From Streptomyces cyaneofuscatus (GTDB taxonomy: Bacteria > Actinomycetota > Actinomycetes > Streptomycetales > Streptomycetaceae): a stretch of DNA of 64,000 nucleotides. Made by a program: the position numbers and the translations under genes. The first letter of the stretch is position 1. Each line of letters begins with the position of its first letter. Location of the stretch: assembly GCF_000718135.1 (NCBI RefSeq), contig NZ_JOEM01000002.1, positions 1-64,000 on the forward strand, in the 5' to 3' direction. Positions 43,301 to 51,276 of the stretch are shown here, one piece after another. The notes beneath the pieces are model-generated. The model searched no databases. It was not told where the DNA came from and was given only the letters and a program-made list of their open reading frames with translations.

Positions 43301-44845
43301 GCGTCGAAGACCATCGCCGAGCAGCAGAAGGCCGTCGCCGAGGCCCACGCCAAGAACGCCGCGGAGGAGGCGGCGGCAGCCAAGGCCATCGCCGACGCGG
43401 CACAGGGCGATGCCAAGGCCGCCTACCAGCACGCGGCGAACGCCGCCGGCTACGCCGCACAGGCACGCGGCTACGCCAAGGAAGCCCTCGGCTACGCGGC
43501 CGCCGCCGCCCAGGCCGCGGCGAAGGCGCAGCTGTCGCTGGCCCGCACCATCGAGTACGACCGCCAGGCGACCTCCGACGCGGCGGCCGCCGACCGGGCG
43601 GCCGGGCGCGCCGAGAATTACGCAACCGAAGCCCGGAGCTCAGCGGACCAGGCAGCCCTGGACGCGGGCGCCGCCCGCGCGGCGGCGGCCCGGGCCGAAG
43701 AAGCCGCCCAGGACGCCAGAGCCGCGGCGGAGCGCGCCGACGAGGCCGCCACGGCGGCCGAGGAAGCCGCCAAGGACGCCCAGAAGTACGCGGAGTCCGC
43801 TCAGCAGGCCGCTGAGTCCGCCGAACGCAAGGCCGCCAACCAGCAGGTCAGCAGCGGATCCAGCACCGGGATCGGCGGTTCGTTCTACGTCATCGACAAG
43901 ATCACGCAGGCAGGGCCGGCCAAGCAGCTCAACCCCTGCGAGTACGTGCCGCAGGGCTGCACGGTCACCTATGAGCTGCACGTCGACGTGACGATCAGCT
44001 ACTACTACTGCGTCAACCCCGACGTCCCCGCCACCGCCTCCGGCTGCCCGAAGGCCGACACGGTCTTTCTCGGCACGGAGACCCTCAGAGACCAGAAGAA
44101 CGACTGGACGCACCACTTCAGCTTCGGCGACATCACCCGCATAGGCTGGCAGAACCTCTTCGGGGAGGCCGCGGGGGCAATCCTGTACGAGCTGGTGCTC
44201 GGCGACGCCGCCCGCTGCTACCACCGCGACGGGGGGAGTTGTGCCTGGGTCGCCGCGATGTTCGTGCCGACCTCGGTCGCCACGAAGCTCGCACAGGCGG
44301 TCAAGCTCGCCACCCGGGCCGAACACGCCGTCAAGACCGGTGAGAATGCCGCGGAGGTCCTGGCGGAGCTGAAGAAGATCTACGGGGAGAAGGGCGCCCT
44401 CCAGATCGGCGACGCCACTTCGGCGGCGGGCATGGGCCTGCGCATCGCGCTCGGGTCGGCCGAACGGGCCAAGATCGCCGGTGGTGCCCTGGACCCCAAG
44501 CTGCTGGAGAAGCTCACCGAGTCCGGCGTGAAGTTCAACAAGGCCGACACGATCTGGGTCGCCTCGTACGCCAAGCCCGGTGTGCCTCTGGCCTGGCTGG
44601 AGAAGGGCAACGTCAACGCGGGCCTGGTGCACATCGTGTTTCGGCACGCCGGAGAGTTCGCCACCGCCGGCGTCCGGGTGGAGGACATCCCGGCCCTCGT
44701 CAAGGCGGCGCTGACCCAAGGGACCCGGGTCGGCACCCAGGGGACCGGCCGGCCGATCTACGAGGTCGCCTTCAACGGCAAGACCCAGCGGGTGGCCGTT
44801 AGCGTGGGCGACAACGGATACGTGATCGGAGCGAACCCCGTATGA
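40382..44845 (+). CDS. Secreted polymorphic toxin: RICIN lectin, Ala-rich coiled coil, C-terminal toxin domain
   Basis: 1487 residues if started at TTG 40382, which has GAAGGA 7 nt upstream and gives a clean signal peptide (RSGRRTRW, then LLTPIVTSVTALAVLGSLAV). The frame is open from TTG 40151, so up to 77 more residues are possible. Order: an unassigned globular region (about 40-370); RICIN lectin domain (375-510) with the repeats QQW, QTW and QKF; about 640 residues of Ala/Glu/Lys-rich heptads forming a long coiled coil (518-1158); a pre-toxin region with paired cysteines (CYHRDGGSCAWVAAMFVPTS); and a C-terminal ~70-residue domain containing HIVFRHAGEF and IYEVAFNGKTQRVAVSVGDN. The tail resembles small BECR-fold RNase toxins, an inference only. 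The next gene overlaps by ATGA. Confidence 0.8.
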   Translation: MPPISTRSGRRTRWSALLTPIVTSVTALAVLGSLAVQPDQLARNASPAMEPVGGNWSEHTPTEQLRQDQCLMSDVLRLGGLAMSDTAQRGLGKTPEELRVLADRDHWENTPLAAAYDKDRAAAKTELDAIAALHDGWKTPLAGLDNPAGFTDTSFHWPPGTSNDGRKDFHSQTGLSDWVADQFWRDEADFYEDPTPAADDATMKAVKELGTVLYGGDPDPGLPSDERKRALAERDAYEHLTDWPSEPPGADDARVFLGAGGFPRTAPLPGTAEHRIAVEDVKARFSACAWRDPIDPSDVLGNITGQAAAEWQQEIASQATQRDQIINANRTATKALAAGSKALGQMLGQSWVADHLTRWQDYWSAGGVGWIGSSPTVIQVPGAAGKCLEAAGGGKTNGTVVQMYTCNNTAAQQWEVWGDDPGLHLRNVNSGKCLEVASNSTANGAKIQLSTCSSAPAQTWEYNVRATTTLKSVGTGKCLNLPSFTNGQDALTNTCNTTSAQKFTIKVSGHNGPVTPAAQFTKASKSLAAAQAASKTQLAVIKAQATAAANAATTSGTAEKAAYGVADAQGAPRGRGLLVAQQKAQVTQGAAAALAALVKAGETAEAATRAAAGDSATIAQRALAQAAQSKTEFRKEAAYTAELQAKAAMDAAKLHRDNAKKDKETAEAKLAQALTAESSAKAAAADAHAKRLTAEAEEAKAKKEKATAEAKQAETAQHRRTAEAEAVKADEAKGRAESAEATAVARKEDAQAARDRARDLRDDAWDAEQKADAARARADAKEAFAEARSSESDAGEARAAANAAAGHADDAEAAAGRSRSAADAATRSAAEAEAAATRAEAAAKRSRAAANGAQAAKLKADAAVRTATSAAADAIEASRHAAAEAKLAVEMADKAEAEARTAKGHADVAQTEADKAVVASAKAAGLAHVTARAAVDAGNAAAQVSAPANDAIQLGSPYVTKDSAAGLVVLTGQASKTIAEQQKAVAEAHAKNAAEEAAAAKAIADAAQGDAKAAYQHAANAAGYAAQARGYAKEALGYAAAAAQAAAKAQLSLARTIEYDRQATSDAAAADRAAGRAENYATEARSSADQAALDAGAARAAAARAEEAAQDARAAAERADEAATAAEEAAKDAQKYAESAQQAAESAERKAANQQVSSGSSTGIGGSFYVIDKITQAGPAKQLNPCEYVPQGCTVTYELHVDVTISYYYCVNPDVPATASGCPKADTVFLGTETLRDQKNDWTHHFSFGDITRIGWQNLFGEAAGAILYELVLGDAARCYHRDGGSCAWVAAMFVPTSVATKLAQAVKLATRAEHAVKTGENAAEVLAELKKIYGEKGALQIGDATSAAGMGLRIALGSAERAKIAGGALDPKLLEKLTESGVKFNKADTIWVASYAKPGVPLAWLEKGNVNAGLVHIVFRHAGEFATAGVRVEDIPALVKAALTQGTRVGTQGTGRPIYEVAFNGKTQRVAVSVGDNGYVIGANPV

Positions 44846-45585
44846 CCCACGACGAACCGTGGCCCGTGCTGGTACGGGCCACGGGCGACGCGTCCCCGCT
44901 CTACGAGCCGAAGACGCCCGGAGCCCTCGACGACCCCGAAGCGTTCACCCTGACCGTACCGCTCGACGACGACCGGCTGGAACTGCCGGAGGAGCTGGCG
45001 GACGCGCTGCGGTCCTGGTCGTCGGCCCGGCCGCCGCAGGGATACACCTCGCGGTCGGAGCTGCGCGCCCATGCCCAGCGAGGGCTGGAGGCGGCCCGGC
45101 GGCTGGCCCGGCACCTCGGGCCGTCGTGGGTGGTGCGCTACGAGGACGAGGCACACCGAACCGCCAAGTGGGTGTGCTGGGGCTGCGATCGCCTCCACTG
45201 GGAGCGCGACGAGCACGGCACGCCTCCGCACCCGCTCGACATCACGGTCGAGGGCGAGTACCAGCACGGCCCACTGCGCGCCGACGGGTTCGGGGACTTC
45301 CTCCCCGACGACCCCGCCGCCGCGCTTCCTCTGTCCGACGGCCTCGTCGCCGCTCTGCACGCCTGGGCGGCGAGCATCGACGCCACGCTGAACCAGGAAC
45401 TCGCCGAGCGGGAGGACGGCGCGTACGACGCCGCATGGCAGCGGCTGTTCAGTGAAGGGGCGGGACTGGCCGAGCGGACCGCCCGCGAGCTCGGCCCCGT
45501 CCGGACCGTGACCTACAAGGGGCTGGCCCACGGCGGCCTGTCCGTACTGACGTCGGTCACCTGGAGAGGGGACCGGAAGCTGTAG
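44842..45585 (+). CDS. Candidate immunity protein for the upstream toxin
   Basis: A 247-residue acidic protein with no recognised domain. Its ATG overlaps the toxin stop (ATGA), the usual arrangement of polymorphic toxin and immunity genes. A single CxxC (CWGCDRLHW) lies near residue 112. The assignment rests on position, not homology. Confidence 0.6.
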   Translation: MTHDEPWPVLVRATGDASPLYEPKTPGALDDPEAFTLTVPLDDDRLELPEELADALRSWSSARPPQGYTSRSELRAHAQRGLEAARRLARHLGPSWVVRYEDEAHRTAKWVCWGCDRLHWERDEHGTPPHPLDITVEGEYQHGPLRADGFGDFLPDDPAAALPLSDGLVAALHAWAASIDATLNQELAEREDGAYDAAWQRLFSEGAGLAERTARELGPVRTVTYKGLAHGGLSVLTSVTWRGDRKL

Positions 45586-45731
45586 CCGCGTTCGACGTCA
45601 CCACCCGCGTGCCCCGCCCTCCCCGGTGAAGGAGAGCGGGGAGAGCGCAGGGCTTCGACCCCGTCGACCGGCTGATCCCGGACGAGTCGGTGACCGTGGC
45701 TTTCCTCGCCGGCCGACGGGAAGCGGCGTGC

Positions 45732-47438
45732 TCAGGGCGTCGCGTAGACGCTCAGCCCTGACAACTGTGCGGCAGGCCAAGCCGTGTTGGCCGTGATCTG
45801 CACGCGCAGATACCGCACCGGAGCCTGCGGGAACGTGATCGTGACCGCGTTCCCCGTCGCCGGGTCGAAGCGGCGGGCGGCCGAAGCGCTGAGCGCCGAG
45901 TAGGCCGAGCCATCGGCCGACCCGGTCACCGTGAGCGTCTGGGTGCGCGCCTCCCAGGCGGTCACCGGCGGGAGGGTGAGCACCACCCGGGTGACCGGCC
46001 GCACCGCGCCCAGGTCGACCTGGACCGACTGCGGCAGGGCCTGGTTGGCGCTCTCCCAGTAGCTGTACGGGTCGCCGTCGACCGCGTTGCCCGCCCCGTA
46101 GTGCTGGGTGTGGCTGGTGGCCGTGACCGACCTGCGCAGTGCTAGGTCACCGGCCGGTGGCGGGTCGACGGGGCCGCCGGTGGTGGTCGGGGTGGGGCGG
46201 ACGGGGGTGAGCGCCAGCTCCCCCTTGAGGAGCCGGCCGCCGTCCCCGGTGAGCCGCAGGTAGTAGTCCGAGGAGCAGGCGGTGCCGTCCTCGTCGAGAG
46301 CCCGGATGCCGGATCCCACGGGCACCTGGTCGGTCCTCTCGGCGGTCTTGGCGATCTGGTTGCCCTCGTTGTACTCGTCGAACATCGAGACGTAGATGCC
46401 TTGCACGCCGATCCGCTTCATGTTGTAGAACTGCCGCCACATGAAGTCGCCGTGCGCCCGGTGTCCGGACTGGAGGTCGCCGGGCAGCACGCACGGCTGG
46501 TAGTCGATGCCGTGGGCGTCGCACTCGGCCTGGTCGGGGGTGTTGACGTTGGCGTAGAAGTTGTCGGCGTCCGCGATGGTGGCGATCCGGCCGACCATCC
46601 AGGGCGAGATCATGTCGAAGGCGTGGTAGACGCCGAGGTAGCCGGGCCGGGAGTCCTCCACCCCGCGCCGCCAGTGGGTCGGTACCCCGCCCATCACGTA
46701 ACAGCCCTGGCTCTTGAACCAGTTGACGACGTCCAGGCACACCTCGGCCGGCCACGCCTTGTTCGGTTCGTTGAAGCCGAAGCCCCAGATGCCGACGACC
46801 GGCCTGCCGTTCTGCCGGGCGTAGGCGGGGGAGGCGGTGAGCGCCCGCATCTTCGCGGTCCAGTCCGCTTTCATCTCCGGCTGCATGTTCGTCCAGGCGG
46901 TGGCGTCGTACATGACGTAGAACTTCCGCCCGTACCGCTCGGCCGCGTCGCGGACCTTGACGGCCATGGCGTCGCGGGTCGCGCCCTCGCCGCCGTTGGG
47001 GTTGAAGCGCTGGAGGGCGGCGGTGTCGATGCCGTACTCGCGCATCCAGGAGAAGTGGGTGTCGACCGTCTGCTGGTCGTAGGAGGAGAACAGTGTCGCG
47101 GGCTGCCCGTTGCCGAGGGCGGGGTAGGCCGTGCGATAGGTACGGGTGTACTCGCGTACGTCGGGCCAGCTCACGATGGCGGTGTTGGAGGGCGACGGGG
47201 GCTGGCCCCAGTTGTGCGACCAGTGCCACCAGCCGTTGATCGGTGCGCCGTCACCGGAACACGCGAACCAGCCCTGGTACCCGACGGTGATCTTGCCGAC
47301 GACATCCCCGGGCGGGGACGCGGCGGGCGCGGCCCGCGGAACGGGCCCGGCCTGCGCGGCCGACGGGATGAGACCGGCGGCCAGGGAGCCGGTTCCGGCG
47401 AGCGCGGTGGCGATGACGGTCCGTCTGGAAAGTTCCAC
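45732..47438 (-). CDS. Secreted glycoside hydrolase-like protein (GH71/GH99-type) with C-terminal discoidin domain
   Basis: 568 residues from GTG 47438, which has AAGGA upstream; the frame extends to 47510 without support. A twin-arginine-like signal (SRRTVIATALAGTGSLAAGL, then AQA) precedes a (beta/alpha)8-like region with VGYQGWFACSGDGAPINGWW, FSSYDQQTVDTHFSWMREYG and VGIWGFGFNEPNK, as in xylosidase/arabinosidase-annotated GH99-like proteins. After a Pro/Thr linker (about 430-445) comes an F5/8 type C carbohydrate-binding domain. Likely an extracellular polysaccharide-degrading enzyme; the substrate is not evident. Confidence 0.8.
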   Translation of the reverse strand: MELSRRTVIATALAGTGSLAAGLIPSAAQAGPVPRAAPAASPPGDVVGKITVGYQGWFACSGDGAPINGWWHWSHNWGQPPSPSNTAIVSWPDVREYTRTYRTAYPALGNGQPATLFSSYDQQTVDTHFSWMREYGIDTAALQRFNPNGGEGATRDAMAVKVRDAAERYGRKFYVMYDATAWTNMQPEMKADWTAKMRALTASPAYARQNGRPVVGIWGFGFNEPNKAWPAEVCLDVVNWFKSQGCYVMGGVPTHWRRGVEDSRPGYLGVYHAFDMISPWMVGRIATIADADNFYANVNTPDQAECDAHGIDYQPCVLPGDLQSGHRAHGDFMWRQFYNMKRIGVQGIYVSMFDEYNEGNQIAKTAERTDQVPVGSGIRALDEDGTACSSDYYLRLTGDGGRLLKGELALTPVRPTPTTTGGPVDPPPAGDLALRRSVTATSHTQHYGAGNAVDGDPYSYWESANQALPQSVQVDLGAVRPVTRVVLTLPPVTAWEARTQTLTVTGSADGSAYSALSASAARRFDPATGNAVTITFPQAPVRYLRVQITANTAWPAAQLSGLSVYATP

Positions 47439-47635
47439 GGAGACTTCCTTCGGGTGTGCGGGCGGCTGTCGCGGGTGCGGCCCGGGGAGGGGCGTAGGTG
47501 TCGTGTACACAACCGTGATGTCGGCAGCAGGCTAAAAGCCGCCCCGCAGGAAGTCTATGAGTCTGCGCAAAAATCAAAGATCCGCGAGCAAAAACAGAGT
47601 TAAGGGATCACTTACTGTGCGGCCTGATCGAGCCG

Positions 47636-48457
47636 TCACCGAAGGACGACGCTCACGCCCCGCTCCTCGAAGATCTCCAGGAGCAGGTCGAAGAACGTGA
47701 CCTCGCGCTCTCCCGAGCGCACACGCTCTCCCAGCCGTGCCCGGGCCCGGGCCGAGAAGTCCCAGTGCACGGTGCACGGCGTGGTGGCGCCCCAGCCGCC
47801 CCTCAGGCAGTCGGCGAGAGCGCCGAGGTTCCAGCCGAAGTATCCGCCTGGGCCGTTGACGGCTTCACCGATCGCGCAGTAGAAGCTGTCCCGGTCGACG
47901 ATGTGCCGACCGTCCAAGGTGAACACCTGGCCTGCGGGAGCGTCGGTCTTTCCCCGGCGGCCGTACTCCCGGGACCACAGCGCCACCGACAGCCACGCGT
48001 GTCTGTCCTCGGGGGTGAGCTCGTGCCACATGCCGGTGCGGTTCAGCCGGCCGGCGCGGATCAGGTCCCATGCGTGTTCCGCTCCGGCCAAGGCGTTCTC
48101 GCACCACAGGGTCACCGTGAGGTCGACGAGGCCGCCCCCGCACGCGGAGGGCTCGACGTCGATGACGGTGACGTCATTGACGAAGTAGGACCCCATGGTG
48201 GCACCGGCACCGTCGAGGAGCTCGAACCGGGCGTTCCCCGCCAGGGCGCGACGACTGCCGACGCGTCCGACGCTCCTCAGCAGACCGCCCAGTGGGAGGC
48301 AGCCTTTGAGGCGCACCCGGCGTGCTCCCTCTTCGTCCGGCAGCGGCGTGAAGAACCCCTCCGCCTCGCGGGCGGAGCCCCAGAAGTCGGCGTCGTCCTC
48401 GTCCGAGGTCAGCGCGTACCTCTGCCCCTCACCGCCCCGCCCTGACGATGTCCGCAT
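47636..48457 (-). CDS. Barstar-domain protein
   Basis: 273 residues. The C-terminal ~90 residues match barstar, the barnase inhibitor: FTLDGRHIVDRDSFYCAIGE, then GYFGWNLGALADCLRGGWG. The N-terminal ~170 residues are unassigned. Barstar-like proteins in Streptomyces often serve as RNase immunity proteins, and a predicted secreted toxin lies 3 kb away, but the two genes are not adjacent. Confidence 0.8.
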   Translation of the reverse strand: MRTSSGRGGEGQRYALTSDEDDADFWGSAREAEGFFTPLPDEEGARRVRLKGCLPLGGLLRSVGRVGSRRALAGNARFELLDGAGATMGSYFVNDVTVIDVEPSACGGGLVDLTVTLWCENALAGAEHAWDLIRAGRLNRTGMWHELTPEDRHAWLSVALWSREYGRRGKTDAPAGQVFTLDGRHIVDRDSFYCAIGEAVNGPGGYFGWNLGALADCLRGGWGATTPCTVHWDFSARARARLGERVRSGEREVTFFDLLLEIFEERGVSVVLR

Positions 48458-48517
48458 CGCACTCCCCGTAAAAGCGCTGATCCTATCGGCGCCCCGCCTG
48501 CCCGCCCGGCCCCCACG

Positions 48518-49148
48518 TCACTCCGGCCAGCTCGACCCCTTGATGACCTCCACGAAGTCACCGCGCTCGAAGCCGGGCACGTAGTGCGCCAGCACGTCCG
48601 CCTTGACGTTGCCGAACGTTGTCTCCGGGCGGTCCCGGATGCCCTCGGTGAACGCGGCGAGGATCCCGTTCTTGAAGTCCGGGCGCGGATGGGCCGCGAC
48701 CACGGCCGCGCGCTGCTCGTCGGTGACGGCGTCGTAGCCGATGCCGAGGACGTCCAGCTCGACGCCCCGGGTCACCAGGGCCACCTCCGGGGCCATGTGC
48801 AGCGGGATCTCGGGAGTGGTGTGCAGGGCGATGGCCGTCCAGACCCGGTCGGCCGGGTCGCCGGTGATGCCGTGCGTGGCGAGGAAGCGGCGGGCCTCGT
48901 CCGCGCCGTCGATCTCGAAGCGCCGGTCCGTACGGCGGAACCGCCCGGTCAGGCCCCCCCACGTAGAGGAGTTCGGGATCGAAGTCCAGGCCCTGTCCCC
49001 GGCCGCGCAGCGCCCCGAAGAGGAACACCCGCCGGGAGTGGTCGAAGACCAGCGGCGTGGCGGCCTCGCGCACCAGCTCGGTCGCTTCCTTGGCCAGGGC
49101 ACTGTCGGGGATCCGTACGCCCGCGATCGTTCCGCTGGTGACACTCAT
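48518..49148 (-). pseudogene. HD-domain phosphohydrolase, disrupted by a frameshifting deletion
   Basis: Two frames together give one HD-domain protein. The first runs from ATG 49148 to about ELLYVGG, the second continues LTGRFRRTDRRFEIDGADEA to the stop at 48518. The join lies at a run of seven G/C bases (48954-48960). The family normally reads YVGAxFHDLGLTGRF here, so the metal-binding HD pair itself is missing: a deletion of roughly 17 bp has removed it and shifted frame. A simple homopolymer error would not remove that motif, so I call it a real pseudogene. It diverges from a GlxA-type regulator. Confidence 0.7.
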
Positions 49149-49277
49149 GGTGGGGGCCTCTCCGTGCTCGTCGGTGGCTGTTCCGGGGGCTGTGCCGCCT
49201 CCGTGCCTGATACCACCTTCACTCGCTCACGTACGCTGGGCCATGTCCATTCGGCCGAGAGAACCACGGATCCGGAC

Positions 49278-50309
49278 ATGACCCGACGCGTCGCCTTCCT
49301 CGTCTTCGACGGGGTGACCCTGCTCGACGTCAGCGGTCCCGGAGAGGTGCTGCACCAGGCGGGCCGGCTCGGCCATCCGTACGAGCTGGTGCTCGTCTCG
49401 CCGTACGGCGGCGATGTGACGACCGCCTCCGGGATGGTGCTGGGCGCCACGGTCGCCCCCGCCGACGCCGGGCCGCTCCATACGCTCGTGGTCGCCGGTG
49501 GGGACCTGCTGGCCGGACCACCCCTGGACGACGGACTGGCGGCCGCGGCCGAGCAGCTCGCCGGGCGGGCGGTGCGGGTCGCCTCCGTCTGCACCGGCGC
49601 CTTCGTCCTGGCCGGGCTCGGGTTGCTCGACGGACGCCGGGCGGCCACCCACTGGCGCCACGCCGCCACGCTCGCCCACCGCTTCCCCCGTGTGCACGTC
49701 GAACCTGACGCCCTCTACGTACGCGACGGCCGTTACGTCACCTCCGCCGGCATCAGCGCGGGCATCGACCTGGCCCTCGGCCTGGTGGAGGACGACCACG
49801 GGCCGGACATCGCCCGGGCCATCGCCCGTGAGTTGGTGGTGTTCCTGCAGCGCCCCGGCGGGCAGTCGCAGTTCTCCACGGCCGTCAGTACGCCGCCGGC
49901 CCGCAGCGACCTGCTCCGCCCGCTGATGGCCGCCGTGGTCGCCGACCCCGCCGGCGACCACAGCCTCTCCGCCCTGGCCGCGTCCGCCGCGCTCAGCCCC
50001 CGGCACCTGGCCCGGCTGTTCCGGAGCGAGCTGGACACCACCCCCGCCCGCTGGGTCGAACGCGTACGGCTCGACCGCGCCCGGCAGCTCCTGCTCGACG
50101 GACACAGCATCACCTCAGCGGCGCTCCACAGCGGTCTCGGCAGCGACGAGAGCCTCCGCCGCGCCTTCGCCCGCCACCTGGGGACCACGCCGAGCGAGTA
50201 CCGCAGACGGTTCACCACGACGCGCGGTACGGCGGAGCCGGCTGCCCGGGACCCACGGTCCGAGGGGGATCAGCCCTCCATCAGCTCCGAGACCTTCACG
50301 AACCGGTAG
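49278..50309 (+). CDS. GlxA-family AraC transcriptional regulator
   Basis: A 343-residue fusion: an N-terminal DJ-1/PfpI-like domain (MTRRVAFLVFDGVTLLDVSG, nucleophile-elbow-like VCTGAFVLAGLG) and a C-terminal AraC DNA-binding domain with two helix-turn-helix motifs (SPRHLARLFRSELDTTPARW, GTTPSEYRRRF). It diverges from the HD-domain pseudogene, a common regulator-target pairing in actinomycetes. Its last 40 bp overlap the convergent deacetylase gene. Confidence 0.85.
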   Translation: MTRRVAFLVFDGVTLLDVSGPGEVLHQAGRLGHPYELVLVSPYGGDVTTASGMVLGATVAPADAGPLHTLVVAGGDLLAGPPLDDGLAAAAEQLAGRAVRVASVCTGAFVLAGLGLLDGRRAATHWRHAATLAHRFPRVHVEPDALYVRDGRYVTSAGISAGIDLALGLVEDDHGPDIARAIARELVVFLQRPGGQSQFSTAVSTPPARSDLLRPLMAAVVADPAGDHSLSALAASAALSPRHLARLFRSELDTTPARWVERVRLDRARQLLLDGHSITSAALHSGLGSDESLRRAFARHLGTTPSEYRRRFTTTRGTAEPAARDPRSEGDQPSISSETFTNR

Positions 50310-51196
50310 CCCCGCTTCCGCAGCTCCGGAACGATTCTGCTGATCGCCTCGGCGGTGACCGGCGCCGCGCTGCGCGTGCAGTGCATCACCACCAGCGACC
50401 CCGGCCGCACCCCGTCCAGCACCTGCTCGGCCACCGCCCCCGCGTCCGTCGCGAACGCGTCACCGCTCACCACGTCCCACTGCACCGCAGTCACGTTCGC
50501 CGGGCCCAGCGCGCGCAGGGCCGCGTCGTCGTAGCAGCCGCCGGGGAAACGGAAGTACGGCACCACGTTCCGTACCCCGGCCTGCCGGAACGCCGAGAAG
50601 GCCCGCTCCACGTCGCGGGTCATGGCGTCCTTCGCGACCACCGGCAGGCCGTAGCAGTCGGCGGTGAAGGCGTAGTGGCTGTACGAGTGGTTGGCGACCT
50701 CGAACAGGCCGTCCGTGCCGATGCCCTTCGCCTGCGCCGGGTACTCCTCCGCCCACCGCCCGGTCATGAACACGGTCGAGGGCACCTTCAGCCGCCGCAG
50801 CAGCGCGATCAGCTCGGGGTTGTCGAAGCGTTCGCCCGCCTTCGCCCGGTTGCCCTGATCGGCCGTCATGTCCGCGTCGAAGGTGAGCGCCACGACCTTC
50901 TCGGCCGCGGTCTTCTCCGCCGCGCCGCCGCCCGTCGGACGCCGCTCGAAGACCGGGGTGCGCCCGGCGGGGCCGGGGGCCATGGTGGGCGCCTTCTTCG
51001 GGGCGGCGGAGGTCGCCGCGTCGGGAGCGGGGGCCGAGGGGGAGGTGGGCGCGGGGGAGGTGGGTGCGAGGGCTGTGGGTGCGAGGGCTGTGGGTGCGGG
51101 GGCGGCGGCGCCCCCGCACCCGGCCAGGGCGCCGCCGAGCAGCATCCCCGCGACCGTCAGTGCAGTCGTCTTCCGTTTCCGTGCAGTAGTGATCAC
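50270..51196 (-). CDS. Lipoprotein polysaccharide deacetylase (NodB domain)
   Basis: 308 residues. The signal ends in a lipobox (GGALAGC), followed by a low-complexity Ala-Pro-Thr/Ser linker with repeated APTALAPT/APTSP units (about 30-75). The NodB domain has TFDADM in place of the usual TFDDGP, the metal His pair in NHSYSH, and FRFPGGCYDD. With the second Asp of the first motif shifted, activity is uncertain but the metal site looks intact. GTG 51196 is the start. Confidence 0.85.
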   Translation of the reverse strand: MITTARKRKTTALTVAGMLLGGALAGCGGAAAPAPTALAPTALAPTSPAPTSPSAPAPDAATSAAPKKAPTMAPGPAGRTPVFERRPTGGGAAEKTAAEKVVALTFDADMTADQGNRAKAGERFDNPELIALLRRLKVPSTVFMTGRWAEEYPAQAKGIGTDGLFEVANHSYSHYAFTADCYGLPVVAKDAMTRDVERAFSAFRQAGVRNVVPYFRFPGGCYDDAALRALGPANVTAVQWDVVSGDAFATDAGAVAEQVLDGVRPGSLVVMHCTRSAAPVTAEAISRIVPELRKRGYRFVKVSELMEG

Positions 51197-51276
51197 TCAC
51201 GGAAAGTATCCGACATACTGCTTATCGGCTTATAGCGGCACTCCGACGCGACCGTCCCTCGGGACCAGGGCCAGCC

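Noticed and set aside
48954..48960. HD-gene frameshift as a homopolymer sequencing error
   Set aside because: Restoring one base does not restore the missing FHDLG block, so a real deletion is more likely.
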